Shown here piece by piece: positions 1 to 14,700 of a stretch of DNA of 64,000 nt (position 1 is its first letter; each line of letters opens with the position of its first letter). This DNA is from Syngnathus acus. Its lineage: Eukaryota > Chordata > Actinopteri > Syngnathiformes > Syngnathidae. The position numbers and the translations under genes were made by a program. The stretch lies in the NCBI RefSeq assembly GCF_901709675.1, contig NC_051097.1, forward strand, positions 3,460,539 to 3,524,538. Reading direction: 5' to 3'. Under the pieces are notes generated by a model. The model worked only from the letters and a program-made list of their open reading frames with translations. It was not told where the DNA came from and made no database searches.

Positions 1-3000
1 GTAGTCATAAGAGGATAATACTGACAAAGAGCTTAGCTATACTGTACCCTCTTGAACGCCTTCTCTCTCCATTTATTGAGAAAAGCAATTGGGAGCCAGG
101 ATATGAGTTAGCATTAGAGAGATTAGGTGAAAATTGGAAGACTGGAACAAAAGAGTGAATCTTCCGTAAAGAGTAAACAATATGTAACTATTGTTCTTGC
201 GGAAGTACATTTAGTGAAACCACCACATTTCTGCTTATGTTATATTTATGCTTATAATATAACCTTTGAAGTCCAAGATTGTTTTGGAACAGTGGTCCAC
301 AGATTAGTTTGGATTTGCCAAATAGAATTGTGGAAAAACAAGTTTTTTACGAAATTATTGTCACCATAAAACCACTCTGAACGGAAATGCTCGATCATCT
401 TTGGTTTCAAGCTTTCAACCGAAGAGCTGTTTGTGGATTTGCTCATAGGCGGTTAAAAGTTCAGATAAGTAGCTCGGAGCAAGTACCATACGTGCTTTAA
501 AAGTTCGTCATACAATCCTAAATCAATTCTAAAGCCGACTGGGAGCTAATGAAGTGATGCTAAATGTTTTATTTTCTATTTAAAGGTGAAGTCTGAATCC
601 AAGATTACTTTTAAGTTTCTGGCGGTGCAAGTGAAGTTATTAATGAAAGAAAGATATAGAAAGTTATGACAAAGATAATGTCTTGTGTGATTACACTGAA
701 AATGTTCCGCTGCTTTCTTAACGCTGCTCAGGTGAACTGTAGACAAATGCAAACCTACATTTTTGAAAGGCAAGTGTGAAAAGTGATCAGAAATGTTGTA
801 CACGACGAGAAACAGCCATTGATGTTACTTTTTGTTTCAATTTACAATGTATGTTTATTAACACACTCCCCCAACAATGGTTCCTTCATGACCAACTTCC
901 TTGTGAAATAGATTGTGCTTATTTGTTTCACTAAGTGTGCCTCCTCTTATTATTATTAGCCGGTTAGTTTTGGTTATTGTTTGTCTTCCACCAGATGTTC
1001 CACAACGGCCTCTTTCTTTTTGTTTTTGTTCCTCATGTCACAGTCCTTGTGCTGTTGGCCTGCTCCCAGCACATTTGAACGAGGGTTATACAATGCTATT
1101 TGTACAGAAAGTGTTTAATTTTTCAATAAAGAAAACTACACAAAACCCTGAGATGTCATTTCAATAATGGAGAGAGGTTGACAACTTTTTTAAAGTGAAC
1201 AAGATGATGCTTTTTTGTATGCCTAAAAGTTAGATAACAGTTACAAAAAAATTTATTTGATTTAAAACATGGTGTGAAGTACTATATCAATCATTCTGGT
1301 TAATTTGAATAAAAATTAATTATTTGCAAATTATCATTTAAAAAAAAAAGTGAACACATAATGCTGTGTAACAGTGGTTCCTGAAATTTTTACACCAAGT
1401 GCCATTTCCAAAAACACCTGGCTCTCCACAAACTACAAAAGCTATTGGACCAACTGTAAAAGACAGTTGCGTATTAGACGCGTGTTAATTAACAAAAACA
1501 AGTTTGAGGTTTTATTACGAACCAGGAAATTTATTATATTGTAATATTATGCACAGGTGATAAGAAAATACAAACGGCACCTAAATAATTATTCATAATG
1601 TTCTGTATATGCAAATAAAATGCAGATTATACCCCAATACATGTTTAAAACAATTGTAAAGGCTTAAATGCAATTGTATCGTATTTTGAAGTTAAATATA
1701 ACTGAAGTCTAGTCAACAAACCATACAGGACAGGAAAAAAAGTTAAAGCCACTTCGGAACAATATACAGTTTTAATACACCGATTTATTAAAGTGATTCT
1801 TTGGCAAACCATTATAGGGAGCCTACCTACAATACTAAGAATCATTGTATGCCATACTCTGTGTTTATTTTCCCTGAAGAATAGTTAAACAGCAGGCGAG
1901 TACTTTTTCATTTGAATTCGGGCTACGTACCATGTAAAAAAAAAAACACAACTTGTAATGTAAGCTGGCAAAGGCACATATTTTGCATTGGAAACAAAAT
2001 CTCAACACACCACCAAACAATACAAAAACCAGATTAAAAGTTAATACCATATAGTGGAAAAGCATTTGACTGTTCCGCCTGTCACTATATGAGATGTGTC
2101 CGCAATGTTCCTGGACAGGTGTCACATATACTATTTTTCATACTAGGTGTATTTTTATTTTTATTTTTTGCTCTCACTGTGGGCCTGACGATCAACCAAG
2201 TCATCTACAAAGAGATCCTGTGGGATTTTTTTTTTATTTAGTGCATGAGTAGAGGCAAGAGTTGCTGCAGGATAACTCATGACTGACTCATGACTCATAA
2301 CTCAAACAACCTAACATGTAAATGTTTTGAAAAATAACAATAAAATAAATAAAATAACAATAACATAAAATACTCAGCCGCATACATACTCAAATGCAAA
2401 AACTCAAACCGGAACCCTTTTGACATTTTTATTTATTCATGATCGTATTAATAGTCTGTCAATACTAATTTAGAATTAATGTGGGGGGCGTGGTCATATA
2501 TTGTTAAAATCATGCAAGAGAGTGTTATGGTCAGTGTTTTTGAAATGATTAAATTAGGTAAATCGCCCAGCACCAGCTTTGACATCACTCGATATGTCTT
2601 TTCTGGCTGCATGTGTGCATCTCTATGACACGTATGTTGCGCAACAGTTCCATCAAAGGCCAATTACAAATGCACGGAAAGTAAGTGTAATCCGCATTTA
2701 GAAATAAACGAGTTGATAGTGACCCCTCATGGGCAAATCTTGTAAAAGCAAGTTGAAAGACGTTTGTACTCATGACTAACTTCCGCTAAGCTCCTCCTTC
2801 AAGGTACTTCACCAATCAAACGACCTCTATCATTTAAAAAGACTTTATATGAAGTCCCGAATCTTGTCTGTTAGGGAGCTATGCGAGAAGATTACGTAGC
2901 GGTCACATTGTATACAGAAACCTAATTTAGGTAGTGCCTATAAAATTGTTACAGCTAGCAGTAGCGTAAGATGACGAGGTAGGATGGCGGCTTTGTTACA

Positions 3001-5787
3001 GTAATGATCTGAGAGAAGCAGAGCAGCTCATGTGCCTTACAGACCAACTCAGGGTATTATAACTAAGCTATAAGTACAAGTTAAATCAGCGATTCATTCT
3101 GTGCAAGCATGCTCATCTGTCTGCAACTTGCAGCATCGTGTTCAATTTTACAAATCTGGCTACTTCGACAGAAACAAACGGTGAAACATGTTCCAAAGTC
3201 AGGTATGAAGATTGTTTGTCAAAGTTGTTTTCATATCGCGAGCTGGCAAAATGTGTCGTAAGAAGTAGTGAGTTTATAAAACATAAGGCGTAAATTAAGG
3301 CATTCATCTCGTTTAACAGTCACCTGCACCTTGTACAAATTGTATCCTTTTCACTAAGGTAAATTTGCTTACTTTAGTTTGACGTATCGTGTTGTGTGTT
3401 GAAAACTGAATGGTTTGTTGTGCTGAGTGTGTCCCATGGTGACACAGGGGCGGGTCTTTGCTCTCAGTTTAGTGGTTTTCATGGCAACGTACCCTTGTGA
3501 AATCTGAAAATACTGCCTGCGAGCCGTCTCATGTTAAGGTAGAGGTAGATTATTTTTTATATATTAATTGAATATTTGTTGCCCAAAATATTTTGTCTCC
3601 CGGGATGATGAGTCGTTTTGCAGCTCTGTAGTTCTTAACAATTGTTGAGCAAGTCTTTCTGCACAGATTTGGATTAGTCAAGCGGTAAGATTTAAGTAAT
3701 ACTTATAAGTGTTTTGTCTGCAAGATGAACATGTGAGTGTGCCTTGCATGAAATGGAAACTGTCTAAAGCTCATTCAACATCAAGAGCAGAATTAATATT
3801 GTGATCCTCTTTCATCCTCTTTCATTCATGAGTTAACGAATAATGTTTCTAGTTTTGCTAGTGGAAAGTCAATGCCATATTGCACATTATTAAAATGTTA
3901 AATTACGCTTTTTATGTTATTATTAAGATAATAATCCATTTCAATGCACTAATCATATTAATAATCTGTCACAATAATTGTCAACGAGGCCGGATACATC
4001 AATTTGTGTACGTTTATTTCTGTGAATAAAAAAAAGGTTACATTTTCAAATGATCACTTGTACAACATTCTGAGGAAATCACAATGTCCCATCACTGGTG
4101 AGTTCTATTTATAGCTATCACAGTGCAATTCTCAGACAATCTATACTTCTCTGGTCTGTTTGTCTTTACTGGGAACAAAATTTCCATTAATCTTTAAATA
4201 GAATCTGAAATAACAATTTCAAAGTGGCTGCAGTCCAAGGTCATATTCGTAGACCTGTAATATGTTTTAAAAAATACAAAGGACCTTGATTTACAACAAA
4301 GGTTCTAATTCCTACATTGCTGATGTAAGCATAAAATATATCTCTAAGCTGTGCCAATGCAGTGATAAAGTTATAAATACAGTACATGTATATTTGTTTG
4401 TATAAACACTCTTCATAAAAATAAACATGAAAGCATAGTACATTGTTGAGTTGAATTGAATTCCTTTATTGTCACGTTAACGCAGTGTTAACTGTGAAAA
4501 TTAGTTTGGCAGCTCCACGTGGCAGATCATACATATACTAACAGTATAAAATACAGATAAAATGCAATACAAAAATAGAATAATGTTAATGTACAGTTAC
4601 AGTGGTAACTGAGCTTCTGGCGTAACGTGATTACGTATTCCTTCGCTGCGTAAACTAGTTCATGGCATGCCCTGTGTGATCTAGAAATTGCATGTGTTGA
4701 CCCTCCTATACACAGTATTCATACAATTGTATCTCACAAAATGATGATAATACCACTTTTTAAAAAAAAAAAAAAAACACCCACCAAGATAATACAGTAT
4801 GACCTGTATAGTCTTCAAATAAGCAATCAAGTTTGTCGTGGGCTTTTCTGAATTTACTCCCAAGATAAATTCAGATACCTGCAGATGATATTTTGTGGTT
4901 TCCTCTGTTGAGATTCTCATGGGTTCTTTTCTAAACATGCCGCATTTGTTTTTGCTGCTGGTATCCAAAATTGCAGGATGGAAAAAACGTTTGGCACGTT
5001 GGCCAGTATGAAGGCACGATGGCCGAGTTCTCATCATGAATACGTGTTCAATAGTTGTGTACAGATACAGAGAATGCCAGATTGCACCAAGTTAGCAATC
5101 TCCTCTTAATCTGGGCTACTGAAGAAGCATTGCAGCCACTTCTCCTAATGAGAACGTGAGTGCTGCTCTACTGCAGTGCTCTCTACTTAGCCCCTTTTAT
5201 AAGAATTACTCAATGAGCAGGAGAACATTTTAAAAATGTTGATTATTCTGGCATGTTAAATTAGAACTGTAGCTTTGCTGGACTTCAGCCCTTTTGTTTT
5301 GTTCTGTTTGTTACCATATTGCAACAATAAATGCCTTCAAATTTCATTTGCTCTCTCTGACCCACATTTATGTATTTGATAGGATTCTCGCAGAATGTAT
5401 TGAAAATACTCCAAAACAAGTGATAGTCAGTGTTGTCAAGTTTAAATGGCCCAATTATAAGAGTCCCATAGGGCAATGAGAAAAGTCCCGAATCAGGACC
5501 ACTTGGGTGCTTCAATTTAAAAAAATTCAATTCAACTTTATTCTTTTTTTTTTTTTTTTTACTTGGATCAGCAAGTAACTTTAAAGTCTAATCAGACAAA
5601 GGTATCTTCAGGTTTTTTTATGATGATAATTTTAGGCTTCAAGTGAACTCAGCATTTTTGTCACTTTCTAGGAGCTACATTTAAAGACTTCCTCCACACA
5701 ATTGGAGCAGCTAACTGATGGGACCGCAAGGGCCACCCTGCAATATTTTCTCAGGTCAGAGTTGAGTTATAATAATCTGACAAGCAA
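1..5787. other. Gene-poor left flank
   Basis: No reading frame here looks like a real exon; the open frames are short, AT-rich and resemble no family I know. A possible polyadenylation signal (AATAAA, 1125-1130) on the + strand could mark the 3' end of a gene lying to the left, but nothing else supports it. A splice acceptor-like site (polypyrimidine then AG at 5670-5671) could open the akna exon that carries the start codon, so part of the akna 5' UTR may lie here. Short A/T homopolymers occur at 4762-4778 and 5545-5562. Confidence 0.4.
4440..4640. repeat. Dispersed repeat fragment, TTTATTGTCAC-type
   Basis: The stretch beginning with an AATTGAATTCCTTTATTGTCA-like segment resembles the end of a common fish interspersed repeat. 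A related start (AATTCAATTCAACTTTATT) appears near 5524, and an 'ACTTTATTCATCCCACAG' segment near 57985. The class is not certain from sequence alone. Confidence 0.3.
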
Positions 5788-8700
5788 ATGGAGATTGTGA
5801 AGAACACAAAAGCAGAGCTTCTATCTCCAGCTCCAACGTGCATCTCACCCACCAACTCTGAAATGTCTGAAGATGCGTGGGATGAGGAGGAAGAACAAGA
5901 TGACTTTTACAACCAGATGGATGAGAACGGCATCATTGGATTAACACTGGTGGAGGAGACACAGGAACACGATGATCACGCAGAATACAATCGAAAATCA
6001 TTTGGGGGCCGTGAGGAACCGGATATGCCGCCTGAGGAGCTCAATTGCATCTTTGATGAACATCTTAAAGATGTGGCTATACTCTCACCCTGTGAGTCAT
6101 TGAATTTAAATTTTTGCTGATTAACTGAGTTATGTGTGCAAACAAAACTGATGCCATAATATACCTCAGAGACAAAAGTCTGTAAAATAATGATATAACA
6201 GCATCTCTCTGTAAAAGAAAATGAAGAGATCAGTTTTGCATTTTGGGTTAATTGTGCTGATTTAATTTGTCAAAACAGATGGAGCAGAAAGTGAGTGGGG
6301 TTTGCCAAGTGGACCAGTCAACAATAGCAAAGAAGAGTCAGAAATCATCAGTGAGCACCAATTTTTTGAGTCTCCACCCTTGATAGAAGCTGATGGAGAT
6401 TGCAAACCTCAGTATGCAACATACCAGGCTTCCTCTCGTCCGACACTCCCCATTTTCACTCGCCTGTGCCATTTAGAGGAAATGGCTGCTGCTCCGGGAA
6501 TCACAAGCGAAACCATTCCAGATATGTTCTTTGCAGACTCAAACAGCCTCATGACCTGCGAGTCCAGTCTTCACCACCAAGATAAATCTGAAAACACGGA
6601 ACAAGTACTAGGAAATGATGCCATCTCTCTTCAATCACAAATGAGGCGTGCAGACTCAAACAGCATCGTGAGCTGCGAGTCCGGTCTTCACCACCAAGAA
6701 AGCTCTGAAAATGAGGAGCAAATAGACGGAGAAGAAGATGTCATCTCCCCTCAGCAACGAATGACTAATCAGGAGACTAGTGAGAATTCAAAGACCGGTC
6801 CTAAAAAAAACACTCCCTCACTGAAGCAAGTGTCACATCACTGTCGTAATGCTGTACTTCCAAGGACAAGTGGTCATAACAAACCAAAGGAAGACTGCTG
6901 TCACATTCCCAGAAGAGCTAATGAATCAAGGTGATTCAACTACAATGGTGCCTTGAGATTGTCTCAAATGTACATACCGTAATTTTCGGACTATAAGTCG
7001 CACCGGAGTATAAGTCGCACCAGCCATAAAATGCCCAAAAAAGTGAAAAAAAACATATATAAGTCGCTCCGGAGTATAAGTCGCATTTTGGGGGGCAATT
7101 TATTCGACAAAATCCAACACCAAGAACAGTCATGAACGAGCAACAACAGGCTAAACGATAGCTATGCTAACGTGACATAAACACAAACTAAGAGCTGAGA
7201 ACGGCCCTGACGTAAAATTCAGAGTTATTCAAAAAACTATTACATAAATAACACGTTAATAAAACCATCTGCGTCACTCCAATTCATTAAATCCATCAAT
7301 CGTCCTTTGTCAACAATGCGTGCGCGCCGCTGACGGCTTTTGCACTTAAAAATATTCCACAGGCCCATATAACGATATATAAATTATATATCAAATAACT
7401 ATTATATAAGCAATAATGTTATCAAACCATCTGTGCACTCTAAATCATTAAATCCATCGATCAAATTCCTCGTCCTTTGTCAACATCGCCGCGCGTGCGC
7501 CCTGACGCCAGCCTCGTCGTTATTCCACAGATTTACTATATAACTATATTGTAGCGTTAACAAAGTTCAAGGAAAGACGTGGGTTTGGTAAACGGCTCTT
7601 TATTTAACAAAACAAACTTACAGGCGTGTGGCGGCGTGGACGTCCAGCCACGGAAGTGGACGAGAGCTCCATACGATAGGACCGGGCGTGCGTAGAAGCA
7701 TTGTCCGAGCACCATCCACCGTCCTCGGACAGCCAGCCGGCTGAGCGCCGGCCCTCGACTTCCATCCACGGAGCTGAAAGGCAGCTCGGTAGAGTAGGAC
7801 CGGGCGTGCGTAAAAGCATTGTCCGAGCACCATCCACCGTCCCTGGACAGCCACCCGGCCGAGCGCCGGCGCCCGACTTCAATCCACGAAAGTGAAAGAA
7901 AGCTGGACGAGTCGATCTTTGTCCTTTATGTAAACAACCGTCGCGCTGCTGACGCGCGACGTCGCGTCGCGCTGCTGTCGCGCGTCACTCGTCCAGCTTA
8001 CTTTCACTTTCGTGGATTGAAGTCGGGCGCCGGCGCTCGGCCGGGTGGCTGTCCAGGGACGGTGGATGGTGCTCGGACAATGCTTTTACGCACGCCCGGT
8101 CCTACTCTACCGAGCTGCCTTTCAGCTCCGTGGATGGAAGTCGAGGGCCGGCGCTCAGCCGGCTGGCTGTCCGAGGACGGTGGATGGTGCTCGGACAATG
8201 CTTCTACGCACGCCCGGTCCTATCGTATGGAGCTCTCGTCCACTTCCGTGGCTGGACGTCCACGCCGCCACACGCCTGTAAGTTTGTTTTGTTAAATAAA
8301 GAGCCGTTTACCAAACCCACGTCTTTCCTTGAACTTTGTTAACGCTACAATATAGTTATATAGTAAATCTGTGGAATAACGACGAGGCTGGCGTCAGGGC
8401 GCACGCGCGGCGATGTTGACAAAGGACGAGGAATTTGATCGATGGATTTAATGATTTAGAGTGCACAGATGGTTTGATAACATTATTGCTTATATAATAG
8501 TTATTTGATATATAATTTATATATCGTTATATGGGCCTGTGGAATATTTTTAAGTGCAAAAGCCGTCAGCGGCGCGCACGCATTGTTGACAAAGGACGAT
8601 TGATGGATTTAATGAATTGGAGTGACGCAGATGGTTTCGCGCTGCTGTCGTCACTTGAAATTCAAATTACAGTAATCCCTTGCTACATTGCGGTTCGTTT

Positions 8701-11700
8701 ATCGCGGTTTCATTTTTTTTTTTTTTGAAATTTTTTTTTGAAATTTTTTGAAAAAAAAAAAAACACATATAAGTCGCTCCTGAGTATAAGTCGCCCCCCC
8801 ACCCAAACTATGAAAAAAAACGCGACTTATAGTCCGAAAATTACGGTATTTCTTTTTAACCTTTTTGCGTGAACTCAAAATTTCAAGGCAACTAACTTCA
8901 AACACATTTCTGTTTGGACAATTCAACAATTATAATTTGCTTATGTGAAAATTGGCTTTCCTGCATTTCAACAGAGAAATATCAGTTTACAAATTATTTT
9001 CAATCAAGCTAACTTTGTTCCCATATCTTTCAATAATTTATATTTTGAAATTGCTCCAACTGAGATTACATTTGTAGCCCGAAAGAATTTGTTGTGTTGA
9101 AGTTGTGTTTTTTACTGTGTAAACGTCAGTGTATAGTGCCGTGCCAGACAGTGAGGTCAACTGAACACATTTTACGCATTGGTCTGGCAAATAGTGAACT
9201 TGTTAAACTAAACCTAATTCAAAGAAAAACATTACACCTTCTGTATTTAAAACAGCCATATAGCTTTGGCTTTCAGTCTCCAATGTAGTAAATGATGGGA
9301 AATAATGTATGTTGCAGTGCTTGAACCCACAGCAACATCAGACAGACAATATAACAGTCCTCAGTCATATATATTCTTTATCGTCCGTGTAGAATGAATA
9401 ATGTCAGTGCCATGCTGACATGGGAGTTGATAAGTCAATTAAACGGAATTATGAATCCAACTTGAGTTCTTGATAGCACATGCTCCACTGTAATAAGCTT
9501 ATAGTGCTCTGTCAGTGACTTTTCCATCTGTCTGCCTGAAAGGTGGCCAAAGGAAGGCACATCAGAAAAAGCAGCATTCATTCAATGAAGTACGACAAAA
9601 CCAAAAATGACATTTCTGTATTTTTCAGTTCAATATTATGGGGTGTCATTTTACCTCATTAAAATACATATTACAAACGATATGTTGTTCTATTTCTGGA
9701 GGAAATCTGGATCGCATTAATGGTATTTCCATTCACGTCAATGGGGAAAGATGATTTGAGTTGTATTTTGAATTACAAGCATGGCCACAGTATGAATTGA
9801 AAGTGAATCTCAAGGTACCACTGTATACCAATCATTGTCTGTCTATACTTTTGCCACACTCATTCTCTTTACTACACTTTGCTTTTTGTCTATTAATAAT
9901 TAACCGTGTTGTTATTTCAGAAAAGCCTATCCAACTCACTGGGTACCAGATTTGTCCCAGGTAAAGCCGAGGGTGTCTTTTCCTAAAGGGGATTACAAGC
10001 CACCCAAGAGCAGATGGTCTTCCAAGAATCCTCCAAAGTCGCTGACACCAGAGGCCCCTGTTGTCTTTAAATCTCCTGCTGAGATTGTGAAAGAAGTTCT
10101 ATTGAACACAAATGACGGACCTCAGCCACCATTTGACTTTAACGAAAGAACATCACCTAACGGCACCGTGCCTCAGGAATTCCGAAGCCAGCAGAAAGCC
10201 GGTATCCTGCTTGATCAGCTCCAGGTACGACTTGGAATGTGTCCCCATTACTGGTATGCCAGTCACAGTCTTTTCTTGCTGTACTGGAAATACAATTGCT
10301 AAAACGTACAATTACTAGCCCTTGAGATGAAATTCCTAAACAAAAGAATACAGAAAAATAAAACCCTGTAGTGCCTCCACTAGTCTAAACACGACCTTCT
10401 GATTAATATTGTGTTTGTAGAATACGAGTTAAGCAGCAAAATTCCCCCACTTTTATCTATCTCAGGCCATTTTGCCACTTGCTGTCGAAAAAAAAAATTA
10501 CTTCACAGTTGCCAGGTCTCGCGACGCAAGTAATCATGGCTCAACTTCAGAAAACTGGTGAGCCGCGATTGGTTGTTCGTGAGATCAACAACTGTGATGT
10601 CATTTTCAGTTGACAGCAAATGGCCACCTCTTGAGATGGTTAAAAACTGGTGCATACATTAACAGGTCAATATCATTTTTTTGTTTTGTTTTTACTCGGC
10701 CCCACCAAACAGGTTTTGCAGGTCATACTGTAGTATGTATACAGAATTTTTCATTTACATCACATAAACCTCCTCTGTAGGCTTTTTATATCCACTGTAC
10801 TCTCAACCTACACGATAGGAGATAGTTATTGGAACGCTATCACCTACGCCAGCTAAAAGTGGAAGTAAATATTGAAAGTAGGACTGAGTGTAGGTGTTTT
10901 CCACCAAAGCACTGCCATTTATATTTTTCTATTTTCTTCCATGTTTCCTCTCCTCTGGCTGGCAGGAGGACCACGGCAGACTGCTGACTAAGTATGCAGA
11001 GGCAGCGAACACAATTGACCGCCTGCGGCTGGAAGCCAAGGTTTGAGCATCTTAAACCACTGTTTGAATTCATTAATTTCATCACTACTATTTTCATTTA
11101 TTTGGATGTTACAAAGAAAGAAAACATTTGTCATTTGCAACATTGTCACTAATAAACATTAAAAATAAAAATGATGCCCCATGACCCTGATGAGGTCCAT
11201 CAGTATTAATTGTATGAATCATGTGTGAAGAAAATTCACTTTATTCATACCTGAGGCTTACTTTCAAAGTAATTCAGAAACAAGTTGTCTTATGATCTAA
11301 TTGTATATATGCCCACCACTTTTTAAGGGACTAAAAGTAATGGGGAAAAATCAAACTTTTACTTTTAATACGTGGTTAATACTTTGCACTTAATTTCAAA
11401 CTGAAGCCTGGAACACATAGATTTTATCTCTATCGCAACTGAAATGCATGCTCAGTTTGATTCAGGTCAGGTGATTGACTTGACCATTGCGTTCCACATT
11501 CCACATCCAACAAGTATCTGGGAGAATATGAGCAAATAATTACTCAAAACACTTCAGAATTCATTCAGTGATTTTGTTTGCACTCACTCCAACTATGAAT
11601 ACAAGGGAAACCGTTTGATTGGCAGCCACATACCCATCAGGCAGCTGAGCCGCCAATTGTCCCATTACTTTTGGAACTAAGAAACTGCCAGGGACATAAA

Positions 11701-14700
11701 CAAACTGTAGTATTCCCGACACCGTTCACCAGATTTAAATGTAAAAATGTTGTTAGTAATGAATCGGACTGTAGTGGTTGTAAGGTTGATGATTTTCTCA
11801 TTTTGGGTGACTCAATTATTCCAAGGTTAACCTGTACTCTGACCAACCAACGTCTGCTCAAGTCATGCCATCAGGACTGCATGTAGAGCCTTCAAAGTTC
11901 ATGCGGCTGGACTTTCCTCAAGCTCAGAAAGCACAGCCCAGATCATTTTCCCTTCAGCCAAGTGGACCCGGCACACACTTAAGTAAATTTATCATAATCA
12001 TCATCTCTGCTCCAATGTATCGCATCACGTATCATTCAGCAATTATGAAATGGTTTCAAAAAAATGTAATGATTGATGAACTTTGTACAATAATCAGAAT
12101 GTGTTCCTTCCCTTGCAGCTTCCTCTGGCCTATGTTTGTCTGCCTCCATTTCAAAGAGCTTTGAGTCCCAAAGCGGTCAGAAGGTGGCAAATACACTTTA
12201 CGCACAGGCTGACAACTTCCTCCAGCAGGTTGCCTAATTCTCATTTCTTATGTCTAATGTGTGAAAGGTTCGTTTCATTATGTGGTGGTTTTTTGTTTGT
12301 TTTTTTACATTCAGCTCCAACATTATGAGGACTTGCTGAAGAGCAATACACCTTTCCAACAGGTGAAGTTAAGACGACTTGGAATGCCACAGATAAAAAG
12401 CTGGCTTCTACATATTCCCACTCGTTACCTCTCTCTCTATAGGGTCTTGCAGAACTTTATCAAGGACTGGACTCCTTGGAGAAAGGCTACCTGTCAGCTA
12501 GGAGAGAACACAAAGTCCTACAGGAGCAAGGCGCAGAACACGGCCACTTTGACCCCAATCGGTAGGACGGCTGGATTCTATTTTATAACTTTGTCAATGA
12601 TTATATCTTTGTGCTGCCTCTGTGTGTTAGAGAGCTGGAGGAGTTCATTTACCAGTGTGGGCGGCATATGGATGAGTTGAAGGAGAGGACGGATCAGAAT
12701 TCCCATGATGCTGATTCTGCTCCTGCTCTTTGTCCTCAAGCCCAAAAGTCATCTCCATCTGATAATTCTCAAGCAGAGGTAACATCTCACTGTGTGCTCC
12801 TGACCCGCATATCAAACTATATTATTCACGTGAGATTAAATCCCAGACTCAGATTTACTAGTCGTGTCTAAGCGTAGCGTTTGTCCTTCTTTCCAGAGTC
12901 AACATACACCTTTGTTGCTAGATTCAGGAGATCTGACCAAGAAAGATGTAACGCAAGTTAATCAGAATTCTTCCGACTTCAATAAAAGATATGGTCACCA
13001 AACTACAGACATTAACCAGTAAGCAGACGCAAATTTGTTATGTTGAGTGTCATGTTTTGTATTACGTTTCATGTGGCACGCTATTTGTCATACAGGAGTT
13101 CAACCGTGCATCTCACTTATGCTCCTAAATGCAGAAGGAGGAAAGAGGTTAGGAAGTCCTACAGCAGCAGTCAGAGCAGTCTCGCAGAAATAAATACATC
13201 AGAGAAGAGGAGTGCCAAACCCAAAACTGGGATTAGGAGGGTGCTTTCTCAGGTCAGCAGTGACCCGCTGATTTAAAATGAGCTTACAGCAATTCAGTAT
13301 GCATGTATAGTAGTTAACTGGTTAACTGTGTTGAACAGGACGGGGTCATTTCTCCAGGAACTGACAGCGGTTTTGTTGGTTCTGAGTATAGTCATCAGAT
13401 TTGGGCTGAAAATCACAGCTCTTGCCACCAGAGAGCCTCAAAGCGGTAAGTAGCCTTCACTCTCCTGCAGCAGCGATACTCTATACTTTGCTACACCCTC
13501 AATCTGACAGTCATTCATTTATTTTCAGATTGTGTTTCCATTACAATGACAATGAAGTCTTCTCGATTATTTTCCCTTTTTTGGGCCAGTGTTTCAGGAC
13601 CTGCCGAAGTGAGCGTTGCGAAGCCTCAGATAATCCGAACCTCAACACCATCTCGTGATTACTCACAATCACACAGGCGCCCATTGGTAGAACCCAGTGA
13701 ATATTTCCAGCAAGAAATGAGGAGGCCCTATCCTGGAGAGCGCAAGCAAAGGCAGTGGATCAGTCAGACATACTCAATCAAGACTGATAGTGAAACCAGT
13801 GAGTTTGCAAGTTAGTTTTATTCTTCTGGACAGCACATCTGAATTCTTTATTAGTGCATGGCTCACTGTGAGCAATTCCCACTTTGGCAGAGCGCTGGGG
13901 AGGCGACTCCAAAAGGCCCATTTTATGTCTTCCACTATATTGAGACTCAAGATTTAACAGGAGTGAAAGGGGCCGCTTTGCTAGGCCATGACAGATTTTA
14001 GTTGTGACCACACCCACAGCAGCGGAGCCATCCCGCTAATAGATCCTCTGGAAAGCACTCAGAGTTATGCAGAGTTACACCACCATGATTTACACTGGTC
14101 ACAATAACTTTAAAATATATATTTTTTTAATTATTATATATTATTATATGAAATAAAAATCAAGACTTCTTTATCATATCTAGATTTTTTTCCTTTCCTT
14201 GTGTATTGAATCTATTATCTTTTGTATCACCAGCTCATACTGCACCTGAGGACTTACAAAGTGATCAGTATGAAGAAACCCTGCCCTGTTCCTCTCCAAG
14301 CTCCTCCTCCTCCTCTTCTTCCTCCACCTCTGCTGTGCATCATCACCAAGGCGACGCTCTTGAAACGCTGAGGTCCAGTCAGGTGGTGACTTGCAAGTGA
14401 GTGTGACGCAGCTGCTGCCATGGCGACGGCTGTGCAAACAAAGCACCCCTCCAGACACTTTAGTAACCATTTATTTGCAGAGTATCAATCTCACCAGCTC
14501 ATGCATTGCTGACTGAGCCTTTGTTCAGTAACATCAGGCATTGTTTTATATTTTATTTCAGGCCTGGCTGCTAATGAGTAGGGCTACATATATCGAGGTA
14601 GTCTACTGCGTCTTGCCTTCTGCATGGTTTGGTGTGGAATAACTCAGATTTGTGTATTTTGTGTGCTGAGTTTGACTCCTGCATTGATTGGATGGTGTTG

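Noticed and set aside
7557-8342. Several overlapping reading frames of 64-158 codons, identical on both strands
   Set aside because: They are mirror images produced by the large inverted repeat; the GC-rich arms lack stops by composition. No homology or start context.
13600-13660. Alternative akna acceptor at TTTCAG (13595)
   Set aside because: It would lead to an in-frame TGA within the exon; the acceptor GGGCCAG ending at 13589 keeps the frame open.
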